63,663 bases of DNA from Zopfochytrium polystomum (Eukaryota > Chytridiomycota > Chytridiomycetes > Chytridiales > Chytridiaceae). Positions 11,559 to 24,196 of this stretch are shown here, piece by piece. Both the position numbers and the translations under genes were made by a program. How positions within the stretch are numbered: the first letter of the stretch is position 1; the number at the start of each line of letters is the position of its first letter. Location: assembly GCA_025765615.1 (NCBI GenBank), contig JAIVFJ010000332.1, positions 1 through 63,663 of the forward strand, given 5' to 3'. A model generated the notes under the pieces. That model was not told the origin of the DNA. It made no database searches and saw only the letters and a program-made list of their open reading frames with translations.

Positions 11559-14500
11559 ATGTCCTGGTTCGGTGGAGGTGGGAAGTCCGCCAAAACGCCG
11601 TCGTCAGCCGGATCGCGCAGAGGTGCGAACGCGCTCTTTGGAGCGGGAGGAGGCAGCGCCGACGACGACCACGAGAGCTTTGACGTCGGATCGCTGGAGA
11701 ACGACGCCGGGCTCTTGGTAAGCGATCTGGAGACGATCATCACTCCCCTGTTGTGCTCCTCACTTTCAAACCCCCCAACCAGTCCGAGCTCGAAGGCCTC
11801 CGTTCCAGCATGGGTCTCTCAGACCCAACCCCTCCGGCTGCAGCTGCCTCGCGACTTCCGCATCCTCCATCGGCGGCGTCCCGATCCGCCGCCGCCCCAC
11901 GCCCTCCCTCCCCCGCCCGCCCCACCCAACGCGCCGCACCCGGCCCAGCACCATCAGTGGCGCAGCTGCAACCCGGCGAGCCCGTCGATCTCGACTCCAT
12001 CCTGGCGGACGTGCCTGCGATCTCGGCGGACGCAGTGGAGGACGACGTCGAGGTGGAGTTTACGGACGCGGATATGGAGGATCCGGAGCTGCTGAGGGAG
12101 CTGGCGAGGGTCGGCGGTGGTGAAAGGGGAGGGGGTGGAGGAGGCAGTGAAACGGCGGATCGGGCCGACGACGGCGTTCAGGAAGTAGGACAACGCGCCT
12201 CATCATCGCCATCGTCCTCCTCATCTACGATCCCCACTCGTCAAGAGTCCATTACGCCCAGCGGCCCAGCGGCCACCCCGCAATCCTCCGCTGTCCCCGC
12301 AACGCCACCCCCCTTCGACCCCAGCACCCACCCTCAATCCGTCCTCGCCCTTACGCGCATCACCGAATACAAGCAAGCCGCGCTGCGTGCCAAGCGCGCG
12401 GGGGACGTGAAGCTGGCGCGCGAGCACCTCGCGGCAGCAAAGGGCGTGCAGGAGCTGGTGGAGCGGGCGGGGAGGTTGGGCGGGTGGGACGAGTTGGGGA
12501 TGAAGGTGCCCGGGCCGCCGTCGTCGGCGGCTCAGGCGGGGCTGGAGGGTTCGGCGACGGGTGCGACGGGGAGGGGAACGCCGAGAGCGCCGGTTGCTGC
12601 GAACCAGACGGGTAACGGTGCGAAGACAGCGACGCCAGGGAAGGCCTCAGGAGCTAGTTCTCCGGTGAAGCAACCATCGGCCCCAAAACCTCCCACTCAG
12701 GCAGCAGCCAAGCCCCAACCGTCGGCGCGACCACACATCGCTTCCACCCCACTCGACGACACCACCACCGACTCCACCTCAACCCTCATCCTCCACGACC
12801 TTCCACCCATCACCTTCACCACCCCCTCGGACGTCTTCCACCACATCCAGACCCAACTCACAGCCCAATCCGCCCTCTGCCTGCAAATCGCCGCGCACCA
12901 CCTCAAACACAACCGCAAACCACTCGCGCTCGAGTTCCACCGGCGCCGCAAGGCATTCCAAGCCGACGCCGTGGTCGTCGCTGCCGCCTTTGCAAACCCG
13001 CAACCGCAGGCGCCGCCCGCGTTCCGGTACGAAGAGCTCGAGTACGAAACCGAACGCCGCTTCGACGACGTCGGGCTCGACGAACTCGAGGTCCGCGTTG
13101 TCCGCGGGTTCGACCTGGGTCTCACCGGCTCGATCCCATCCCGCGATCTCTCCCTCTCCGTCGCCTTCGATCTCGGATGGCCACCCGTCGACCCCGGCCA
13201 GCCCCCCTCCGCCTCCGGCACGGGCGCAACCCCTCCCGTCTCGGGGGACCCCAGCCCCGTGTTCGACTTTTCGAAACGGCTGAGGATTGATAGGGGTGCG
13301 CGGGGGTTCCAGCGGCATGTGGAGAGGAAGCGAGTGTGGTTTGATGTGGTGCATCGGCCGAGGGGTGGGTGGTTGGGGGTGTTTGGGGGGTCGAGGGAGG
13401 TGTGTTTGGGGAGGGGTGGGGTGAGGATGGAGGAGTTGTTGAGGCGGTGTGAGGTGCATGAGGTTGTTGAGGTGAGGGGTCATTTTCTTCTTTTTTTGTT
13501 CTTCCCTTCCCCCTTCATTCTTTCGATTTTTTGCGATGGAACTCTCTCTCTTTACCAGCGAGTGTGTGACCGCTAACTGAAATGAAAACCTCTCAAGCTC
13601 ATGGACAAGACCAACCCGCGAAAGTCGACGGGCGGCAAGCTGGAGGTCGCGCTGCGGTTGCGGACGCCGCTGCTCAAGCCGGAGATTGTGCGGACGCGGG
13701 AGGTGAGGCAGACTCGCCCCTTTTTGTTTTCATTTTTTTTTTTTCATTTTCTTCCGAGATGCTGAACGACGACCCGACGCTATAACTGCGCCACAGAAAT
13801 GGCTAGTGCTAGATGCCGGAGCGAGTTCTGGCTCTTTGGGTCCGGCTGTACCATCGGCGGCGGCGCCGCAACAGTCACAGACGGCACCCGTCGTTGCGGG
13901 AGAGCCCGCCGTCGCAACATCCTCTGCTGGAGAAGGCGTAGCGGTGGCAGCAGCCGACGAACACGCTAACACCAAGCCGGCAACAATCGATCCATCCGCG
14001 CCGGGCAAGGCGACCCCGACGACGACAGCTGCTCAACCGGCGTCAGGGTCGGCAACGGCCGCGGACAGGGTCGACATTGACGAACTGGAGATTCAGTTCT
14101 TCACGTAAGAGAAATGAATCGCCCTTTGAAGTTTTTTCTTTGCCGTCCTGACGACCGTCTACCATCCCCCATCGTAAAACAAAACCCAAAACCAAACCCC
14201 CCAAAACCCCCCAACCAAACGCAAAAAGCCCCGAAACCATCGTCTCGAACATGGTCCTCGAGTCCGAGCACGCCGCTCTCACAAAACAAATCGCGACCTT
14301 ACAGGCGGCGCGCAAACCGGTGCCAGAGGACTTGACGGACCGCAAGCTGGGTTACGAGTTGAGGATGAATTTGCTGGTGACGATGGTGCAGGTCGGGTCG
14401 CTGACGATGGACGGTGAGGACAAAAAAACCACTTGTTTTTTTTTTTTTTTTTTTTTTTTTTTGTTTTGTTTCCCCCCTCTCGATTCCCCTGCTTACATAA

Positions 14501-14757
14501 ACCCCCCCGTTCGTTGCTGAACCACCCGTCCTTTCTTTTCGTCACAAAAACAAACAAAAAACAACAACAACAAACAAGACTACATCGCCAGCGTCAAGCG
14601 GAGCATCGCGGCGACCAAGAAGCAGGCTTTGACGTTCAAGTCGCACGGGCGGACCGAGCTGGCGAGGCAGGCGCTGGTGCGGGTGAAAGTTATGACGGAG
14701 GAGGTCGAGGAGGTGGAGGCGGCGATGGCGGCGGGGGAGGGGGAGGGGGATGAGTAA
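11559..14757 (+). CDS. CC2D1/Lgd-type protein with DM14 and C2 domains
   Basis: Six exons are proposed (11559-11717, 11783-13471, 13598-13702, 13797-14104, 14229-14413, 14579-14757), 874 residues, all phases closing. A DM14-like segment begins ALTRITEYKQAALRAKRAGD near residue 245. A long proline/alanine linker precedes a C2 domain beginning LDELEVRVVRGFDLGL (about residue 487), with CNPRKSTGG-like strands across exon 3. The C-terminal exons encode a helical segment (HAALTKQIATLQAARK, then a coiled-coil end). Animal CC2D1/Lgd proteins bind the ESCRT-III subunit Shrub/CHMP4 through DM14 repeats and affect endosomal sorting. Only one clear DM14 unit is visible, fewer than the four of the animal protein. 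The exon 6 acceptor follows an A/C-rich, not pyrimidine-rich, tract. Confidence 0.85.
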
Positions 14758-16452
<1,695 letters not shown>

Positions 16453-17133
16453 TTGGCGCGGTTTTCAACTCCGGCGGTTCCGGGAGAGGAAGGGTGTTCG
16501 GTGGGGAGGGGAGAGTGTATGCGCGGGGGGAGGTTCTTGTCCGAAACCATTCGTTTCGTTTTTTTCCAACGAATACAGCATCTGTGCGTCGAATGCAGCG
16601 AGCTTTGTTCCCTCCTCTCTCTCTCTCTCTCTCTCTCTCCCTCTCTCTCTCTCTCTCTCCCGAAATTGATGAGCCCAGCTCTATGGGATCCATTCCCATA
16701 AAGGAGTGTGCGGTCGATGAAGCTTGGGTCAAAGAGACTTTAAAAGCGCTGACCGCACAGCCCCGCCCATCGCGGATCCCCCCCCCGCCGTCGAGACGAA
16801 GAGCTTTTTTTTGTACTGGTGCGAAGATAGGCAGGTGGAGTTACTTCTCCGTTGACGCGCGGTTGTTTTCAGTACAACGCGAACGCCAACTTTCCTCGTC
16901 AACGCGCCTCGCCATTTTTCAGCGGCATCCAAATTCCTTTCTGTCTGAAGACCATCTCCGCAACGGGCAGCGGGATGAAGAGAATCATTGATCTCCATAG
17001 ACTCGGACTACATGATAAAATGTAAGCCAAAATAAAAAAAACACACGCGCTAGTCGAACCACTTTTCCCGTCGAACGCGGGGCGCTTTGTCCTCCCCACT
17101 GTACTTTGACGAAACGAAGGAAACTGCAGCCTA
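16453..17133 (+). other. Intergenic, with a CT-rich microsatellite at 16617-16662
   Basis: Contains a (CT)n tract of about 45 bases interrupted by one CC. No supported gene was found; short frames here are low-complexity. Confidence 0.45.
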
Positions 17134-18708
17134 ATGGACCCGTCAGCACAACTGATCTCATCTGCGGCCGGCAGCTTCATTTCGGCTGGTTCGACTATCG
17201 TCTTGGTGTGTACTCTACTTTCAACGTTTTGGGTTTTGCAGAATTGCCGACGACTCTGGCGATTTCGCGCGTCAAAGAAACGCGTTCTTCCGTCCTGTCA
17301 CCTCATTCAGTATGACTGCAATTTGATTCGACACTTTCTATGTGCGACGATCAGGCAACTGCATTTTGGGACTCGATCGCAAAAATCAACAACAAGTATC
17401 TCTTTTGGTCGATGATCATCGCCATTATTGTGCATATCGAGACCGGTTTTCTGGACGGCTTCCTGTTTTTGAAGTTGGCCAAAGACTTTGACTTCGATTA
17501 CTTGGTCAAGACACGGTCTTTGGTTGGGAGTGAGTTCTTTTCTGCTTTTGAAGAGCGTCAATCGAACCACTTACTCTGTGCCAATGGGAAAACTCGGGGA
17601 AAAAGATCTCAATGGCTTCGCCGTAAGGAAATGGAACTTGGACCTGGCTTCTCTCTGACTTCTTCTCTGCGGGAAAGATGCCATTACTGTCCTTTCATGC
17701 CGCATATCGTGCACTGCTCATCGTTTGTCCACAATCAGTGCTTTTGTACTTAGTCTCGGTCTTTGTTTTCATCGGGAGTGTTGTGATTCACCTGTAAGTA
17801 TGCCACTTGTCGATTTTCATATTGAAAGGGACTCTTAAATGTCACAACAAAAACAACAAAAAAAATACTGCAAATAGCTCCGGTAAAAATACTGGCACGT
17901 CCATTTTTGCCTTCACTCATCATCTACCACTACTTTGGTCACAGGCCGTCCTTTCTATTGGAAAAATTGGCAGGTTCGGTGTCTTGAACCAGCTTGCTTA
18001 ATGTAGTGACCAAACGACGAAAGGAAAATCACGGCACCGACACAATTACATGGTTTGCAATCGTAGCCTCCTTTGGCATGGCCTACGATGCCTTCGTTAT
18101 GACTTTTTTCTTTGGGCTTTCGCAAATCACAATAATTCGAAGCATGTCGGAGGTGTACAAAGTCAAAATCTCGTTTTTGATTGGTGCTAAGCTGCTGATT
18201 CGGTGTGTGCTCTACACGATTCTCTCGCTTGCGTACGTCTTGTTCTGCAGTACGTTCTCTTCATTTTGCGTCAAAGCAGCAGCACTGGTGTTAACAAGCT
18301 TTTGTTCGTGCTGGAACCTGGGGCTTTTAATTTCAACGACAAATTGAAAAGGCACTTTTGTCGACTGGCCTCGATATGGTACGCAAATTGAATGCGCACA
18401 TATTGGCGTTGATTTAACGTTTCCCTCCGCTTCTTGAACTGATCGACGATCGAAATGAATTAGCTCCGTAAGTAGTTGAATAATTCTGGAATGCCTTTGA
18501 CACTCTCTTCCTTCATCATTTTTGCAGCTACGGCTTTCACACTGCTTTCAACCTGTTCACCGTGATGCTACTCTCTGACTCTCACATCGTTCGCGATATT
18601 GTGGATCATCTGTCGCAGCGCTCGAAGACGAATATTTCGATGCTTTCACAAACCGCTACAACCTCGGTGCAGAAGCAAAGTGCGACGAAAAACGCAGTTT
18701 TACCATAA
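17134..18708 (+). CDS. Multi-pass membrane protein, seven-TM receptor-like, unknown family
   Basis: Exons read as about 17134-17283, 17355-17529, 17628-17793, a short segment near 17965, then 18007-18249 and about 18530-18708; the joints after 17793 are uncertain. Hydrophobic helices appear in order: STIVLVCTLLSTFWVLQN; YLFWSMIIAIIVHIETGF; a weaker one around TWTWLLSDFFSAGKMPLL; SVLLYLVSVFVFIGSVVI; ITWFAIVASFGMAYDAFV; LLIRCVLYTILSLAYVLF; and YGFHTAFNLFTVMLL. The first loop is Arg/Lys-rich (RRLWRFRASKKR), consistent with an outside N-terminus, and the tail is Ser/Thr/Gln-rich. This is the topology of a G-protein-coupled receptor, but no diagnostic motif of a known class was recognised. It could be another seven-TM family. 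Confidence 0.5.
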
Positions 18709-19344
18709 TGCAAGAATAAATTTTGTGGTCACAATTAAGTTGCAATAGATATTTTCGTACTTGTTTAAACAGCACTGGTCGCTCCACCGAGCAACTGGCG
18801 CGGTACGACCCGTCGCCGGCCAGCGAGAACTACGGGGCAGGGCTTTGTCGCCATGAAGCTCGGCCGCGCCAGAGCTCGGGTCCTGGCACAAGCCTTCGAT
18901 CGGAACGAGCAATAAATTCAAGGGGCATGTGGCGTGCCGTACCCATTCGTCGAGAAGGGTCAATATGTCTCATTTTTTTGTTTTGGGCGATGGTGTCTTG
19001 GCTCATTTTACGCCAATTTGGCTCGACGAAGTTGAACAAAGAAAACTTTAGTTTGAGAGGAATAGTACTCTTTGTTTTTTCTGCTGCAGGAAGTTGCGGT
19101 AATCGACAAAATAATTTTGTTTATGTTCAACCGCCCCTTCCTCCGTCGACTTCTTCAATTCCCCACGCCTCTTCGACAACAGCATTGCCAACTGCTTCAA
19201 GTGGCCGAAGGATGACCACCATAGCACTGTTAATCCTCAAAAAAACCCATCTGCCTTCTTCACGTCCTGAGCCACTGTTTGTTTCGACACCACATCCTCA
19301 CTCACTCGTTGCGGTAGAGGCAACAAGATAGAGAAGATTTTTCG
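18709..19344 (+). other. Intergenic, no supported gene
   Basis: Short overlapping frames occur on both strands. None has recognisable domains or convincing splice continuity. Confidence 0.35.
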
Positions 19345-20022
19345 CTACGAATCGATTCTTTTGGAAAAGCTTCGCGGATCATTCTTCTCTCGGCACTGAG
19401 CACATGTTTTGTGGAGTCCAACCATTGTCTGGCGTTGTTGGCTTTGGATTGGAATTGGACAGACAAATGCGTACCGTTCACCACACGAACAGTCTTGAAG
19501 CCTGTTGATGCAAACAGCCATCCTCCGGCCTTCCGGAGTGTCGTACAATCGGATGGTGCAAAGTTCTGATATGCTCGGGTTGCTGCTGTCGTCACTGATC
19601 CCAATCTCGATCAGTTTCTTTGTCGCTGCTCGTTTTGCTGCCGGTTCTTCGTTTTCCTTCCCCGTTGCTGATCTTTTGCGACCGCCGCCGATCAGAACCA
19701 AAGGATCGTTGTTCACCTGGCGCCGTGACCCTTGAAAGTCGTGAGCTGGTCGTTGGAACAGAATACAATCAAAGAATTGACCAACCGGCGCCGTCAGGGT
19801 TTGCGCTTTGACCTTGCGCAGCTCTCCTGTGGTGTCCAACTTGATGCCCTCCGATATGGGGAGTCCGCTGGCTTTGCTACCGCGGCCGTGACCAGAGGTG
19901 GGATCTGGACGAAGCTGCGGGCGACAGACTGGTCGGACTGGAAGTGCAACAGGCGGACCGCAAGTGGTTTCAAAAAAAGACCACGAGCGACAGACAGAGG
20001 TGGGGCTGCTCTGCTTACCCAC
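19345..20022 (-). CDS. Hypothetical protein with a cysteine-rich, possibly zinc-binding C-terminus
   Basis: A 225-codon open frame. The C-terminal third has cysteine pairs (DCSCGERYAFVC and later KTCAQCREKN), which look like metal ligands. The middle has a basic stretch with KRSATGKENEEPAAKR resembling a bipartite nuclear localisation signal. No family is recognised. It may be one exon of a larger gene, since the N-terminal Met is not certain. The CxxC at the end in a basic setting would suit a nucleic-acid or chromatin-associated protein, which is inference only. Confidence 0.4.
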   Translation of the reverse strand: MGKQSSPTSVCRSWSFFETTCGPPVALPVRPVCRPQLRPDPTSGHGRGSKASGLPISEGIKLDTTGELRKVKAQTLTAPVGQFFDCILFQRPAHDFQGSRRQVNNDPLVLIGGGRKRSATGKENEEPAAKRAATKKLIEIGISDDSSNPSISELCTIRLYDTPEGRRMAVCINRLQDCSCGERYAFVCPIPIQSQQRQTMVGLHKTCAQCREKNDPRSFSKRIDS

Positions 20023-20716
20023 ACCTTCCTTCCTTCATTGTTGCTGGCCCGGTTTTCTTTCCCGTTGAGTCTTTTCTATTTTTTGTTTCTCTTGTTGCAT
20101 GTTCTTCCTTTTGTTCTCGGCTTCGGCACTCTGTGGCTGGGTTTTCCCTTTGGATCTATGGCACTGGCACTGCCTTTCCATGCTTGAATACACCGCCTAT
20201 CCCGACACCTCGCCTCGGCCGGTGGAATAATAAATAAAAATAAAAAAGAAGAGGTGGGATAAAGTAATATCATAACCAACATCGGCATTAATAGCAGCTA
20301 GGTATCTGTCAACTGTTGTGCCCCCTCGACGTGATTCGGTGTTGAGCAGGAATGGGTTTCTTTCTTCTCTGCAGTTCAGTCGTCCAGCGATTGCTAGGAC
20401 GGCGAGGTAATTCGACATTGCGGTAACGGGCGGGGTTTCTGCCGCGGGAAGGAAGCGTTCACAAAACGGGACGCGGTAGCGGGTGGGGAAGGCAAGTCTA
20501 GCAGATAGAATTTGAGGTGATGATTGGACAATGAAATCAACCCACCCGATCTGATCAATCAACAACACAACACAACACACACACACACACACGCAATTAT
20601 CCAAAAAAATAGAAGAAAGCAGAGAAACGAAAAAAAAATAAAATAAAAAAAATAATAAAAAAAAAAAAGCAAAGAAAGCCGGCGCCTCGATCGATCCACC
20701 CAACCAACATAACAAT
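20023..20716 (+). other. Intergenic, with CA repeat and A-rich tract upstream of the aspartate-semialdehyde dehydrogenase gene
   Basis: Includes (CA)n at about 20574-20591 and a long A-rich stretch (20605-20670) just upstream of the start codon. No gene is supported. Confidence 0.4.
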
Positions 20717-21956
20717 ATGTCCTCCTCGTCCTCCTCCTCGCCTTCTTCACAACCTCCACCACCGACGACGACGGCGACGACGGCGACGACGATCCAAATC
20801 CCCGTCGGCATCCTCGGCGCGACCGGCACCGTCGGCCAGCGCTTCATCACCCTGCTGCAAGACCACCCCTACTTTGTCGTCCGCACGCTCGGCGCATCGC
20901 CGCGATCCGCCGGCAAACCCTACGCAGAAGCAGCCGCCCGCTCGTGGAAGCAGTCCGTGCCCATCCCCACCCACGTCGCGTCGCTGGTCGTCCAGGAGTG
21001 CGACCCCCGCCGCATTTGTCGGCTGCCGCGTCATCTTCTCTGGCCTCGACTCGGACGTCGCCGGCACCGTCGAGGCCCGCTTCGTCGCGCACGACTTTGC
21101 TGTCCTCTCGAACGCAAAGAACCACCGCATGTCGCCGCTGGTCCCGCTGATCGTCCCCGTCGTCAACGCCGATCACTTCCAGCAGATCGTCGACGTCCAG
21201 CGATCATCCAGCGCCGCTGGGAATCCGCTCCTCGTCTCGCTCGCCCCGCACCTCGTCGGCACCCCGGAAGCCTCCATCGCGCCGTCAGAGTCGTCGCTCA
21301 AGAACGGCTTCCTCATCACAAACGCAAACTGCTCGACGACCGGCCTGGTCGTCCCCCTAAAAGCCCTGCAGGACGCCTTTGGCCCCATCTCCCGCTGCGT
21401 CGTCACCACCCTCCAAGCCGTCTCAGGCGCCGGCTACCCGGGCGTCCCAACCCTCGACATCATCGACAACGTCGTCCCTTACATCTCGGGCGAAGAAGAG
21501 AAAATGGAGGTCGAAGCCGCCAAGATCCTCGGCTCCTTTGACCGGGCCACCAACGCCTTTGTCGACGCCCCCGGCATGAAGGTCTCAGCCACCTGCAACC
21601 GCGTCTTTGTCCTCGACGGCCACACCGAGTGCGTCAGCCTCGAGTTTGCTCGTCGACCACCACCCTCCGTCGACGCAGTCATAGCCGCCCTCGAAGCCTA
21701 CCGCTGCGACGCCCAGGCCCTCGGCTGCCCGAGCGCACCGCAGAGAGCCATCGTCGTCAGCAAGGCCGTCGACCGCCCGCAGCCGCGGCTCGACCGCGAG
21801 ACGGAGCGCGGGTATGCCGTCACCGTCGGAAGGGTCAGACCATGCAACGTGTTTGACGTGAAGTTTACCCTCCTCAGCCACAACACGGTCCTCGGCGCCG
21901 CGGGGAGCGCCATCCTCAACGCAGAGGTCGCCGTCGCGAAAGGGCTGATCAAATAG
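20717..21956 (+). CDS. HOM2: Aspartate-semialdehyde dehydrogenase, with one frame offset
   Basis: The enzyme reduces aspartyl phosphate to aspartate semialdehyde, leading to threonine, methionine and other aspartate-family amino acids. The NADP-binding loop GATGTVGQ is at about residues 34-41, after a Ser/Pro/Thr-rich N-terminal extension. The catalytic cysteine lies in NANCSTTGL, and the substrate-binding and catalytic basic residues include GHTECVSLEF. The gene is intronless. The protein changes frame between VVQECDP and AAFVGCRVIFSGLD; dropping one C of the CCCCC run at 21004-21008 restores continuity, giving 412 residues. The conserved sequence on both sides argues against true loss of function. 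The context is otherwise unrelated genes. Confidence 0.93.
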
Positions 21957-22015
21957 AATAAAATAAAGCGCGACAGGAAACTCGTCTTTTTTTTTCCCTT
22001 TTTTTTCTTTTACTT

Positions 22016-22679
22016 TTATTTTTTCGGCCAGCGAGTGGGTGGGCGGCGAGAACAATGAGTATACGGAAAGAGTCTTGCGGCCGTGCAGAAGAAGAAAACG
22101 CCGGTCCGGCAGGCATTTAGGAGAACATCATGTTCGATGCTCATGCGTTGGGGAACAAATCTCTCTCGTGGCTTCACCGTCACGAGTCTGTAATCTGTTC
22201 TGCCAGTGCCTGGTGGTACACACCCAGCCTCTGGATGTGCAGGGTGCGTGTTGTAGTTTCGGGGAGGTGGGTGAGAATTTGAAAGAGCGTCATGAAGCTT
22301 TGTTTGGGTTTGCAAAAAGGGGTGTGCGTGTGTGTGTTGAGTGCGATAACGGGAGGATCAGAGGCTGGACCAAGTTAGTTATAGAAACCTTACCGCAATT
22401 TGAAAAGGAATGCACTATCACCCACCCGTTTTCGGGGTCAAGCGCACCGACGGCCTCCAACGCCGGCATGGCCTCCGCCGGGACCTGTTTTCCTCCACAA
22501 AAGAAATCTGCCAGGGAGTCGTAGTTTGGCAACGTCGCTGCCGTTGATGCCGCCGTCGTCGTCGCTGGTGCAGCTGGCCCACGAGCCGTAGCGGCGGTGG
22601 TGGATGAGCCTGGCAGCAGCGTAGAGAAGAGCTGCTGCGGCGACGGCGGCGGCGGCGGCGGCGGCGGTGATGGCACCAT
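22016..22679 (-). CDS. Hypothetical two-exon protein
   Basis: The first exon (22679 down to about 22390) starts MVPSPPPP and contains a more ordered segment LPNYDSLADFFCGGK followed by EAMPALEAVGALDPENGW. It ends at a GTAAGG donor with a CTAAC branch-like site nearby. The downstream part could be an exon ending TLHIQRLGVYHQALAEQ with a stop near 22198, or a longer frame to 22016; the joint is not resolved. No family is recognised. A proline-encoding trinucleotide run (GGC) lies at the N-terminus. Confidence 0.35.
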
Positions 22680-23128
22680 TGCTGTGTGGCTCGCCGCACA
22701 GATTTGTGTTTTTTTTTCCCCTCAATGAGGCTCCTCCCCTCCCATCGGCATATTATCTCCTCGCCAAATCACATACATGAGCTACATGAGCCAATGGGTA
22801 TGGCGACGACGAAGCAGTTTCAGACCTTCTGATTGCAGCAAGGATGTAGAGGTGGTGCGGGCTCTCTCGGGAAAAAGACTTGACAACTTCGCAGGACGCA
22901 GGACCCGGGGCCGAAAACTTAGCAATCCCGCTGTGTTTTTGGTAGTCCGGTGGCTGCGCCACACGTATCCGAACTTTCTTCGCGCCGCCGACTCCTCAAT
23001 CGCCGGCGAGATAGCCGGCCGCCCGAGATGTACGGATGGCGCAGCATCGACCGTGCCGCAGCGTCCCCTTCTCTGCAATCACTGCTCCCTTTACGATCTT
23101 CGTTTTGTTGGTTTGTTCTAAAAGCCCG

Positions 23129-24090
23129 ATGCCCGCAACCATCAGGTCGAACAGCGCAACTGGGCCGCCCGAATCCAGCGGAACGACAACCTTACGAAAG
23201 AAGCTTGTCGTTGCTGGCGATCCTAGCGGTAAGGTCGGAGCGCCAAAGCGGCGTTTGGATCGAGTGCGTTTGCGGATTCTCATCGATCACATCAGTTGGA
23301 AAGACGACCCTTTTACTTGCCTGTAAAATTGGATTTTTTCCCACGGTGAGCTCGACAATCGGGCGGGTCACGCTGAGGCTATTCTAACGAGTTGTGCTGA
23401 TTCCAGGCTCCCGTTCCGCGTGGTAGGCGCCTGGTTTTGTACTTACCACTTGGCCACTTTGACGGCTCACAAAACCCCAACTCAGTGACCGACGTTCACA
23501 ACATCAACGTCCCTTTGGACGACAAGAGCGAGGTCCAGCTCTTTCTCTGGGACACATGCGACGAGGGCGATTACTCCAGACTGCGGCCCCTCGCGTACCC
23601 AAGCACAGATGTGATCCTTGCCTGCTTCTCCATCGGATCTCCGAAGACGCTCCGCAGCTTAGAACATCGTGTGAGGTTACGTCGTTTGTGATTTGAATCG
23701 CACTGACAATGTCTAACTTATCACAGTGGATTGAGGAGTTTGCTCACTTTGCCACCGGAGCTCCAGTCGTTCTCGTCGGATGCAAGAAGGACTTGCGAGG
23801 CGATTCCAACATCGTCGCGGAGCTGACGCGTGACGGCAAGCACCCAGTAACCTTTGCAGAGGTGGCTGTTTCTCGAGCTTTCACATTCCAATCCACGTAA
23901 ATTGAAGTGTATCGCTTTTCCGCAGGGTCATGCAATGGCGCGAAAGCTTCGCGCGCGGTACGTCGAATGCTCGGCCAAGACCAACGAAGGTGTCTCTGAT
24001 GTCTTCAAGACCGCAGGATTGAAAGCGGTGGAGTTTAAGCGAGATACAATCAAGCGTGCAAAACGCGCGAATAGGTGTAATTTGTTGTAA
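23129..24090 (+). CDS. Atypical Rho-family GTPase
   Basis: Exons 23129-23228, 23296-23345, 23407-23670, 23727-23861 and 23926-24090, 237 residues with all phases closing. Rho features are LRPLAYPSTDVILACFS, GCKKDLR, YVECSAKTNEGV and a C-terminal CAAX box CNLL preceded by basic residues. The nucleotide-binding parts are abnormal. The P-loop reads GDPSVGKTT, with Pro at the position of Rho/Ras Gly12. Switch II reads WDTCDEGDY instead of WDTAGQEDY, so the Gly60 and Gln61 equivalents are Asp and Glu. Switch I is replaced by an insertion of about 20 residues. These changes would be expected to impair GTP hydrolysis, as in atypical Rho proteins such as Rnd. Predicted prenylation would place it at membranes. 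Confidence 0.9.
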
Positions 24091-24196
24091 AGATGTGATG
24101 TATAGATGATAGGAACGAATTGGAAAATATACTATGGTAGCTTAAGCATCGCTGCTTGCAGACTTATTTGGCGACAGGAAAAGCCCTCCGTCCTCC

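Noticed and set aside
12779..13483. Minus-strand frames opposite CC2D1
   Set aside because: Low-complexity antisense of a well-supported coding exon.
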